Positions 1 through 9,246 of a DNA stretch of 64,000 bases are shown one piece after another. Location: contig CM055903.1 of assembly GCA_029582155.1 (NCBI GenBank), positions 35,382,353 through 35,446,352 on the forward strand. Direction: 5' to 3'. The translations under genes were made by a program, and so were the position numbers. The notes below the pieces were generated by a model. It was not told the origin of the DNA and did no database searches. It worked only from the letters and a program-made list of their open reading frames with translations. The stretch is from Panopea generosa. Lineage: Eukaryota; Mollusca; Bivalvia; Adapedonta; Hiatellidae. The stretch's first letter is position 1; every line of letters starts with the position of its first letter.

Positions 1-3000
1 ATCATGTACAAAGTCGTATAATACATACAATGCACGAATTCGTATGCTACAGATCATGTAACGAAGAAATCATACAGACCATGCACAAAGTCGTATGATA
101 CTGATCATGTAAGGAAGTAATCATACAGATCATATACAAAGTTGTATAGTACAGACCATGCACGAAGTCGTGTGATACAGATCATGTAAGAGTAATCATA
201 CAGATCATGTACAAAGTCGTATAATACAGACCATGCACGAAGTCGTGTAATACAGATCATGTAAGGAAGTAATCATACAGAGCATTACAAAGTCGTAGAG
301 TACTGACCATGCACGAAGTCATATGATACAGATCATGGAAGGAAGTAATCATACAGAGCATATACAAAGTCGTAGAGTACAGACCATGCACGAAGTCATC
401 TGATACAGATCATTTAAGGAAGTAATCATACAGAGCATATACAAAGTCGTAGAGTACAGACCGTGCAGGAAGTCATCTGATACAGATCATGGAAGGAAGT
501 AATCATACAGAGCATATACAAAGTCGTAGAGTACAGACCGTGCACGAAGTCATCTGATACAGATCATGGAAGGAAGTAATTATACAGAGCATATACAAAG
601 TCGTAGAGTACAGACCATGCACGAAGTCGTGTGATACAGATCATGGAAGGAAGTAATCATACAGAGCATTACAAAGTCGTAGAGTACAGACCATGCACGA
701 AGTCATATGATACAGATCATGGAAGGAAGTAATTATACAGAGCATATACAAAGTCGTATAGTACAGATCATATACAAAGTCGTATAATACAGACCATGCA
801 CGAAGTCGTGTAATACAGATCATGTAAGGAAGTAATCATACAGAGCATATACAAAGTCGTATAATACAGACCATGCAAGGAGTCGTATGATACAGATCAT
901 GTAAGGAAGTAATCATACAGATCATATACAAAGTTGTATAGAATAGACCATGCACGAAGTCATCTGATACAGATCATGTAAGGAAGTAATCATACAGAGC
1001 ATATACAAAGTCGTAGAGTACAGACCATGCAGGAAGTCATCTGATACAGATCATGGAAGGAAGTAATTATACAGAGCATATACAAAGTCGTATAGTACAG
1101 ACCATGCACGAGGTCGTATGATACAGATCATGTACGGAAGTAATCATACAGAGCATATACAAAGTCGTAGAGTACAGACCATGCACGAACTCATATGATA
1201 CAGATCATGTAAGGAAGTAACCATACAGAGCATATACAAAGTCGTAGAGTACAGACCATGCACGAAGTCATATGATACAGATCATGGAAGGAAGTAATTA
1301 TACAGAGCATATACAAAGTCGTATAGTACAGATCATATACAAAGTCGTATAATACAGACCATGCACGAAGTCGTGTAATACAGATCATGTAAGGAAGTAA
1401 TCATACAGAGCATATACAAAGTCGTATAATACAGACCATGCAAGGAGTCGTATGATACAGATCATGTAAGGAAGTAATCATACAGATCATATACAAAGTT
1501 GTATAGAACAGACCATGCACGAAGTCATCTGATACAGATCATTTAAGGAAGTAATCATACAGAGCATATACAAAGTCGTAGAGTACAGACCGTGCAGGAA
1601 GTCATCTGATACAGATCATGGAAGGAAGTAATCATACAGAGCATATACAAAGTCGTAGAGTACAGACCAGTGCACGAAGTCATCTGATACAGATCATGGA
1701 AGGAAGTAATTATACAGAGCATATACAAAGTCGTAGAGTACAGACCGTGCAGGAAGTCGTGTGATACAGATCATGGAAGGAAGTAATCATACAGAGCATT
1801 ACAAAGTCGTAGAGTACAGACCATGCACGAAGTCATATGATACAGATCATGGAAGGAAGTAATTATACAGAGCATATACAAAGTCGTATAGTACAGATCA
1901 TATACAAAGTCGTATAATACAGACCATGCACGAAGTCGTGTAATACAGATCATGTAAGGAAGTAATCATACAGAGCATATACAAAGTCGTATAATACAGA
2001 CCATGCAAGGAGTCGTATGATACAGATCATGTAAGGAAGTAATCATACAGATCATATACAAAGTTGTATAGAACAGACCATGCACGAAGTCGTGTGATAC
2101 AGATCATGTAAGAGTAATCATACAGATCATGTACAAAGTCGTATAATACATACAATGCACGAATTCGTATGCTACAGATCATGTAACGAAGAAATCATAC
2201 AGACCATGCACAAAGTCGTATGATACTGATCATGTAAGGAAGTAATCATACAGATCATATACAAAGTTGTATAGTACAGACCATGCACGAAGTCGTGTGA
2301 TACAGATCATGTAAGAGTAATCATACAGATCATGTACAAAGTCGTATAATACAGACCATGCACGAAGTCGTGTAATACAGATCATGTAAGGAAGTAATCA
2401 TACAGAGCATATACAAAGTTGTATAGTACAGACCATGCACGAAGTCGTGTGATACAGATCATGTAAGAGTAATCATACAGATCATGTACAAAGTCGTATA
2501 ATACATACAATGCACGAATTCGTATGCTACAGATCATGTAACGAAGAAATCATACAGACCATGCACAAAGTCGTATGATACTGATCATGTAAGGAAGTAA
2601 TCATACAGAGCATATACAAAGTCGTATAATACAGACCATGCAAGGAGTCGTATGATACTGATCATGTAAGGAAGTAATCATACAGACCATATACGAAGTC
2701 GTATAGTACAGACCATGTACGAGGTCGTATAATACAGATCATGCAAGGAAGTAATTATACAGAGCATATACAAAGTGGTAGAGTACAGACCATGTATAAG
2801 GTCGTATGATTCAGATCATGTACGGAGGTAATCACACAGAGCATAAACAAAGTCGTATAGTACAGACCATGTATGAGGTCGTATGATTCAGATCATGTAC
2901 GGAGGTAATCACACAGAGCATATACAAAGTTGTATAGTACAGACCATGTATGAGGTCGTATGATTCAGATCATGTACGGATGTAATCACACAGAGCATAT

Positions 3001-3058
3001 ACAAAGTCGTATAGTACAGACCATTTGCAAAGTCGTAGGATACAGATCACGTACATAG
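1..3058. repeat. Satellite array, 77 bp trimer of a ~26 bp monomer
   Basis: The stretch is a tandem array running off the left edge of the window. The repeat unit is 77 bp (for example, matching sites at 485 and 562) and itself consists of three related 25-26 bp monomers. These begin CAGATCATG, CAGAGCATA and CAGACCATG, and each carries a GAAGT- or AAAGT-like centre followed by a GATA/AATCATA-like end. Larger blocks are also duplicated: the segment around 641-823 recurs at 1,771-1,953 (offset 1,130 bp), and the opening of the window recurs at 2,126 and 2,481 (offset 355 bp). The last copies (2,690-3,058) are more diverged, as expected for an array edge. Open frames on the minus strand are by-products of the repeat. 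Confidence 0.93.
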
Positions 3059-3905
3059 TTTATATACTATACATATTATTGATTTGCTCTTTATATTGTA
3101 TTAGTTTTTCGCCCAAAAAATTGTTCAAAGATTACCGCCTTAAACTGGCTGTAGTCAAGGGGCTATATTTACGACATTAAAATCAATGTTTTTCCATCAG
3201 ATGACACTAGCTATGAGTCATTTTTAACAAATACATGTATGCACTAAACAACAGTTATGTTATTAAACGAAAGTCGGCGCCTGCTATGAAGCAATGATAA
3301 TGAATGTGTATTGCCAATAACATGATAAACCCACATAATGTTTATAGTTAAATACATATGCAGATCGAGGATTTTCTTCCAGTGGGGAGGGGGGGGGGGG
3401 GGTCAGTGAGCATTTTGTAAATCTGATAGGAGGTCGTCCACAGATTCCATGGGAGGAGTGCAAGTGTCTGTTTAATGGATTAGGTACAGTTTTAATAACC
3501 ATGAACTTTCGTGTGGGTACGGAGTCCCTGCCCCCTCCCCTTTTAGTCCGCCATTGAAATGGATGAATGTAAGCGAGGCACAGAACGCGTACTATTACAG
3601 TACAAACCTATAGACGAATCTGACGTCAAACGTTGTTATTACAGGTAATTAATCAAATAACTACATCATGATAGCTTTATGAATTAATTATTTCTGAATA
3701 ACATTTCTCAGAAAGTATAGTCAATGACAGTGAGCGGAATCAGCTGTCGACTTTATATATACTTATAGTTTACACTTCCAGAAATTGGCTGCATATCGCT
3801 CTTTTCTTAAGCACGAATCAAAATGAAACGTTGCGCAGATCTTTTACTTACGGGTTTTATCCTACGATGTTCCGTAGATAGCGTGAGCCGAGTAACAACG
3901 GTGGT
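3059..3905. other. Non-repetitive AT-rich stretch, no gene seen
   Basis: I see no recognisable gene or element here. A run of 14 G lies at 3,389-3,402. The 72-codon minus-strand open frame over it has no recognisable features and translates the G run into prolines. Confidence 0.6.
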
Positions 3906-4046
3906 AAAATATCAAAAGAACGATGGTGAAAAGTCGAAACTACGATAGTGAAAAGTCAAAAGAGTCGAAACTACGATGGCGAAAAATCGAAAGAACGATG
4001 GTGAAAAGTAAAAACTACGATGGTGAAAAGTGGAAGCTACGAAACT
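3906..4046. repeat. Short minisatellite, ~20-22 bp unit
   Basis: About six degenerate copies of a unit of the form CGATGGTGAAAAGTCGAAAC, with variants in the GTC/GTA and AAAC/AAAG positions. Confidence 0.75.
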
Positions 4047-4080
4047 TTTGCAAACATGTTTTCTCGACTTCTACCACCAT

Positions 4081-4176
4081 GATGCATGCGTGCGTGCGTG
4101 CTTGCGTGCGTGCTTGCGTGCGTGCGTGCGTGCGTGTGTGTGTGTGTGTGTGAGTGCATGCGTGCGTGCGTGCGTG
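4081..4176. repeat. TGCG / TG microsatellite
   Basis: Alternating TGCG tetranucleotides flank a central TG run at about 4,136-4,152. The sequence is alternating purine-pyrimidine. Confidence 0.9.
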
Positions 4177-4745
4177 AACGTGTGCAAAAATAGAGAGTAT
4201 TTCTTTTTTTCTCAATTAAAATATTAGAAAGAGACAAATTCACAAAAAACTTCAATATGTGTGGGCTTAGATATTTAGAAAGAAATAAAAAATAAACCAT
4301 AAAGCTGTCACGGCTCTTAAAAACGTTATAATAGGTAACAATGTTGTTTGATTTATATTTTAGTGTCCGTATCGCGTGTTATCATATAAGCGTTGAGATC
4401 GGTAAATCCCGTTAAAGAATGCCTTATTACCGCAGGTTATTATCCTATACATGCCGTACAATAGTCGTAAACCAGGGCGCAATATGAATAAAATGCAGAC
4501 GATAATCATTATGGGTCTCGTCAAATTTAAGAATTATTTAAAAAAACGAAATTGGGTAAAATTGAGTTTATATTGCAAATTAAGAATTATCGTCTGTTAT
4601 ATTACGTCATAAATGTTATAAAATTATTTACTTTTTATACGAATTAAGAGTAAGACTAATAATACTTGAAAGTATGCATTAGAATACACATTCATGGCGT
4701 ATTTCACATCATATTATACTACAGTTAACAATTGTTGAATTCAGG
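4177..4745. other. AT-rich stretch, nothing recognised
   Basis: Unique-looking AT-rich sequence with no credible open frame, RNA gene or transposon end. Confidence 0.5.
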
Positions 4746-4949
4746 TCCCTCACATAACAAAGTCGAATCTGAAAGGGGCATAACTCCTGGATGAATAATA
4801 TGACCAGAATACCATGAGAGTGTGAATAAAAATCATATCCACTTTATGCTGAGGAAACACAAGTTTCAATTGAATTGCTAAAGTACTTAGGAGATGCTAG
4901 CCTGGCAAGGTTAAGATGCACTATATAAATGCCAGTTATAAATAACGAG
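4746..4949 (+). repeat. Probable dispersed-repeat body ahead of a microsatellite
   Basis: This segment contains phrases such as GGGGCATAACTCCTGGATGA that resemble dispersed non-coding repeats in molluscs, and it runs directly into the GGAC/GGAT microsatellite. Its nature as a repeat is inferred from style and position, because there is no second copy in the window. Confidence 0.3.
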
Positions 4950-5246
4950 CGGACGGATGGATGGATGTATGGATGGATGGATGGATGGACGGACGGACGG
5001 ACTGACGGACGGACGGACGGACGGACGGACGGACGGACGGACGGACGGACGGACGGACGGACGGACGGATGGACGGACGGACGGACGGACGGACGGACGG
5101 ACGGACGGATGGATGGATGGATGGATGGATGGATGGATGGATGGATGGATGGATGGATGGATGGATGGATGGATGGATGGATGGATGGATGGATGGATGG
5201 ATGGATGGATGGATGGATGGATGGATGGATGGATGGATGGATGGAT
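4950..5246 (+). repeat. GGAC/GGAT tetranucleotide microsatellite, ~300 bp
   Basis: About 74 tetranucleotide units. The left part (about 4,987-5,108) is almost pure GGAC and the right part (5,109-5,246) almost pure GGAT, with a few interruptions on the left. The open frames reading MDGW/RTDG and IHPS/VRPS are consequences of the four-base period. Confidence 0.97.
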
Positions 5247-5360
5247 ATTGACCATTACTACGTCCCTCTGCTGTTCTTCAAAAAGGCAGGACCAAAAAAA
5301 AGATTTCAATTGTGACTATCACCTGAGAAAAAATTAATACAATGTTGCTCAAATCACATT

Positions 5361-5450
5361 ACATCACATCACATCACATCACATCACATCACATCACATC
5401 ACATCACATCACATCACATCACATCACATCACATCACATCACATCACATC
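5361..5450 (+). repeat. ACATC pentanucleotide microsatellite
   Basis: Eighteen perfect ACATC units, followed by a decayed pentamer edge (to about 5,487) containing GCGTTGCGTTATGTTAC. Confidence 0.95.
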
Positions 5451-5497
5451 AAATCACGTTACATTGCATCGCGTTGCGTTATGTTACTTGGAGGTTA

Positions 5498-5594
5498 ATA
5501 CACGACAGGGCCGGGCCGGGAGGTGATAAAGCCCTCGGGCTATTATTCATTTTCCGGGCCGATTATCACCTCCCGGCCCGGCTCTGTCGTGTAT
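5498..5594. repeat. GC-rich inverted repeat (32 bp arms)
   Basis: Left arm 5,498-5,529 begins ATACACGACAGGGCC and right arm 5,563-5,594 ends GGCTCTGTCGTGTAT. The arms are reverse complements at 31 of 32 positions, around a 33-base loop that contains a smaller palindrome (AGCCCTCGGGCT, 5,530-5,541). The arms are far richer in GC than the surrounding DNA. It may be a fold-back mini-transposon or a structured non-coding element; no flanking target duplication is evident. Confidence 0.85.
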
Positions 5595-5600
5595 CAATGT

Positions 5601-6560
5601 ATTTAATACACAAGTTCGATTGCGCCGTCCAAGGGAGTAATGACGTTTTCACTCACGGGACTGTTGCCACTACAAGGCAATGCTCATGATGTCCATTTAT
5701 TAACCTCTTTATTACACGTGCATCTAAATTATGTGTACAAATACTTTCTTTATATTTTATCCAAGTATAAAATGAAAGAAAACTAATAATAAAAACAATT
5801 TTAATTTAAAAAAAAAAAACGTCACTGATGCGTCTTGAACACACGACGTTCAGATTGATAAAATTTAATTTTTACGTTGAAGTCATATTTTAAGATATTT
5901 ATTTCTATTCAGTTTCAAATGTAGGTCGCTATGCAGTTGCTTCCCTTGATTTGTTTACATTAGAAACATAATGGAAATAATAAAATAATGTACACAAGCA
6001 CTTAATACCATATCAGCAATTTTCTTTAAAGAACACTTACTTTTAAACGAACTGACAAAGATGACGTTAGACGTGGCACTTGGTTCCACGCGCACGCGTT
6101 CATTTTTGTTTCTGATCTTACATGAGTGCTTGTTTATTACTTGAATTTATTAAACGAGTTGAAAAAAAAAATATAACGCGAGGCTCTACCAAGCATTATA
6201 TCATTTTTCGCAACGTGTTTAATAAAGTCAATAATACTGAAATGTGCACGAATGTAAGATTCATTTTATCACATAACTCAGGAAAAATTACATTTACCAT
6301 TAATTTAACAGATCTCCTCAATAAGAAACGAAAAATCGTGCATATTTGTTTCCGTGAGTGATAACATGACGTATTATAACCATTACAAATCGACGCCATT
6401 ATATATTCGGGAAAGTCGGAAAATATTTCGGCAATTTACGTACGAGAGCCGAGTTATACGGAAAACACCGAGCGATGAATCGGGAGTGATATTACACTAG
6501 GTTAATATCAAAAATATGTCATGGGTTTATTACACTCCTGCACCGTATATTATTTGATAA
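5601..6560. other. Intervening stretch, no gene recognised
   Basis: The stretch lies between two pentanucleotide microsatellites. A poly-A tract at about 5,807-5,819 is followed by a segment (5,821-5,860) that reads like a decayed tRNA T-arm and anticodon arm on the minus strand (CTTGAACACACGACGTTCAG). It could be a SINE relic, but the match is weak. The overlapping 79-codon (+) and 67-codon (-) frames at 6,122-6,399 have no recognisable features. Confidence 0.4.
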
Positions 6561-6632
6561 ATGAAGTTATGATGCGTTATGTTGCGTTACATTACGTTAC
6601 AAATTGCGCTACATTACCTTGCATGGCATTGC

Positions 6633-6688
6633 ATTACATTACATTACATTACATTACATTACATTACATTACATTACATTACATTACA
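6633..6688 (+). repeat. ATTAC pentanucleotide microsatellite
   Basis: About eleven pure ATTAC units, preceded by a degenerate pentamer edge from about 6,570 (GCGTTATGTTGCGTTAC). That edge resembles the decayed edge of the ACATC array 1.1 kb upstream. Confidence 0.95.
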
Positions 6689-6802
6689 AGATTTCATTTT
6701 GCTAAGTGTATTGTTTTAATATTGCTATTATTGTTGGCATTCTCAAAATTAACTCGTTTTTAAATAAATAAATGAGGACTAATAAAAACAAAATCATAAT
6801 AG

Positions 6803-7043
6803 CACAGTCACTCATCAGATAGACCTGACCACACAGTCACTCATCCACACAGCCAAACAGTCATTCATCAGATAGACCTGACCACACAGTCACTCATCCA
6901 CACAGCCAAACAGTCACTCATCAGATAAACCTGACCACACAGTCACTCATCCACACAGCCAAACAGTCACTCATCAGATAAACTTGACCACACAGTCACT
7001 CATCAGATAAACCACACAGTCACTCATCAGATAAACCAGACCA
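6803..7043 (+). repeat. 53 bp tandem repeat
   Basis: About four and a half copies; matching starts at 6,858, 6,911 and 6,964 give a 53 bp period. Each unit contains two CAGTCACTCATC half-units, one followed by AGATAAACCTGACC and one by CACACAGCCAAA. The last copies shorten to the half-unit. Confidence 0.93.
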
Positions 7044-7159
7044 CGTGCAGTTTATAAAGTAAGAGAGATAACCGTAACTTACACCGTAAAATGGTTATAA
7101 CTGAGTCATCTCAATTGTTTTTGTTGCGGTTGTTGTGCTGCCTGTTGTTTTTTTTAACT

Positions 7160-7284
7160 ATACTGGCCAAAGGCCAGAAGGGCTTTTGCGATGGTGCGTT
7201 GTCCGTCGCCTGTCGTGTGTCGTGTGTCGTCGTCCGTCGTCCGTCGTCCGTCGTCTGCCGTCCGTTAGCAGTTTTGATATGACT
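7160..7284 (+). mobile_element. Truncated dispersed repeat with CTGGCC...GGCCAG head
   Basis: It starts with a small hairpin (CTGGCCAAAGGCCAG) and continues with a GATGG(C/T)GCGTTG phrase and runs of CGTCCGTCGT. The same order is seen at the start of the dispersed element at 57,732, and a similar CGTC-rich phrase at 49,600. The 63-codon open frame over it (7,091-7,282) is therefore not taken as a gene. Confidence 0.6.
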
Positions 7285-8305
7285 TTAATCATAATTGCTT
7301 ATCGATAATTGCCATCCAAATTTTTGTTCAGCATTAAGGAACATTACATTGCTTCTAGACAACACTGATGATTTATAATATAATAGGTACATGGAACACA
7401 CCGCCTTTATCAAATGAAAACTGAGATATCCAATGTCTGGATAGGAATGGCGATTTTCGGTCATGATGGCCAGGCTCAATCTCCTCCGCCGAGTTATCGT
7501 CGTTACACTCATTCAATGTGAATGTAATGAGTCGAATGTGTTAGAGAGTGGGGCCAGGATCTGTTTACACATTTTATAATAAAGCGCCGCGCAAACTTTT
7601 ATGTGATCGATATCGATTGAATGTTTATATGACGGCATCAACTCGTGAACATTACGAAAATTACCAGAATGTACAGTTCCATCAAAAAATACATTTATAC
7701 GTTCAGGACCGTAGCCACGCTGAGGCAAACGAAAACACTTGCCTCCTGTAGAATTTGCAGATGTTCGGGTTTTTAATTAGTGTTTTTGTAAAAAAATATT
7801 TAGTTCTCCCCAAAACATGAATTGCTCTTGCAACAAAATGCCATATCCTTCACATAGCATAGGTTTTAGTCCCAATATATCATAATAAAAAACAATATTC
7901 TGTTCAGATCTACTAAGAGATGATATGTACCAATGTGTTTTAAGATAATGATGTAAATCATGGGCAACTGTATAAAACGCAGTTGGTTTCATCGATTAAA
8001 AAGGCTTAAAATGCATATTGAATATCAGAAAAACGCAGGAAATGCATTCTAGGAGCTCAGAGTTGTTTGGGGAACACCCCAGGACACACTCTAGCATGGT
8101 TTGGTTCGTGCCTCCTGTGAAATCAAACTTTGACTACGGCCCTGGTGTTGGTGATGATGTTAAATATCTGGATAATATTCAATGATTTTTTGTTTTTTAC
8201 TCCCCTTTGGTCCGATTATTATTGTATTTTTGGTATTTCCTGTTTACGATTTTTCAGAAAAAAGTGTAGGCACGTGCCTACAGTGCCTACTGTATGCTGA
8301 TGATG
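7285..8305. other. Stretch without a recognised gene
   Basis: Several 67-75 codon frames on both strands show no recognisable features. A perfect 16 bp palindrome, GTAGGCACGTGCCTAC, lies at 8,266-8,281 and includes a CACGTG E-box core. It sits just upstream of the integrase relic. Confidence 0.45.
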
Positions 8306-9147
8306 GATGATGTGTGGTCTACTGATTTGGTTAATATGCGGGTTCTTCTCAAAATATAACAAAGGATTAAGATATATATTGAATGTAATTGATGTCTTTA
8401 GTAAATATGTTTGGAGTGTGCCACTTAAGAATAAATCTGGTTTAGAAGTGACTACGGCATTTGAAGATATTTTGAGTTCGAAAATTTATAAACCTCAAAA
8501 GTTGTGGGTTGAAGAGGGAAGCGAATTTTATAATAAGCACTTTAAGAAATTGTTAAACGATAATAATATTAAAATTTATCATAACTTAAATTAGGGAAAA
8601 GCAGTTGTTATTGAACGTTTTAACAGAACCATAAAGAGAATGGTGTGAAAGCACTTCACTGCAAATAATACAAATACTTATATTGATGTCCTACATAAAA
8701 TCATCTCAAAATATAATAAGACTAAACTTAGTAGTATTGGCATGTCTCATGAGGAAGGAAGAATTAAAGAGAACAAGGAAAAGATACAAGAGAATTTGTA
8801 TTCTTCTAAATCCAAACAATTCCAGACATCTATGATATTTTTCAAAATTGGAGTTAGAATAAGTAATTATAAAAACAAAACAAAAAAAACTGAAAAGGGT
8901 TACGCCCCTAATTGGACGGAAGAAATATTTATCGTTGAGATAATCAAAGTCAAAACCTGTTACATATCTTCTACAAGATTTAAACAACGAAAATATTGTG
9001 GGACCATTCTATGAACAAGAACTAGCTACGGCGAACCAAGAACTAGAAAAAATAGAAAAAATATTGAGGTGTGATTACAAAAAAGAAACGAGCATATGGA
9101 GTGGTTATCCAAATGATTTCAATTCTTGGGTTCCGTTTAAGGATTAA
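8306..9147 (+). pseudogene. Decayed Polinton/Maverick-type integrase with chromodomain-like tail
   Basis: In a live element this protein inserts a large virus-like DNA transposon into chromosomes through a DDE-type integrase core. Visible pieces, in order, are a first catalytic Asp in a W-S-T-D-L-V context (8,324), the core strand NVIDVFSKY, a WVEEGSEFYN segment, a third catalytic Glu in IERFNRT (8,613), an SH3-like segment ending in YAPNWTEEIF, a GPFYEQEL linker and a chromodomain-like end with WSGYPNDFNSWVPF. The copy is dead: there are frame changes near 8,343 and 8,965, and stops TAG at 8,592 and TGA at 8,646. The position usually holding the second catalytic Asp reads Glu (8,511-8,513). 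The neighbouring sequence shows no other Polinton gene. Assignment to Polintons rests on the domain order and on remembered family style. A related integrase-plus-chromodomain transposon is the alternative. Confidence 0.8.
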
Positions 9148-9246
9148 GCTGTTTGATGTCTGATTGACGAAATGTGTCTTGGGGATTCAAATAAACCAAT
9201 TGTCGACCAACATCTAGATGACGGGAAAAGTGCACTAGCTCCCCTA

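Noticed and set aside
1..3058. CRISPR-like array because of the 26 bp repeats
   Set aside because: There are no unique spacers; adjacent monomers are related to each other and form 77 bp trimers in a eukaryotic context.
4911..5337. Open frames of 126-132 codons over the GGAC/GGAT array
   Set aside because: They are open in several frames on both strands because of the four-base period.
6122..6399. Overlapping 79 and 67 codon frames
   Set aside because: Low-complexity composition, open on both strands, no recognised motif.
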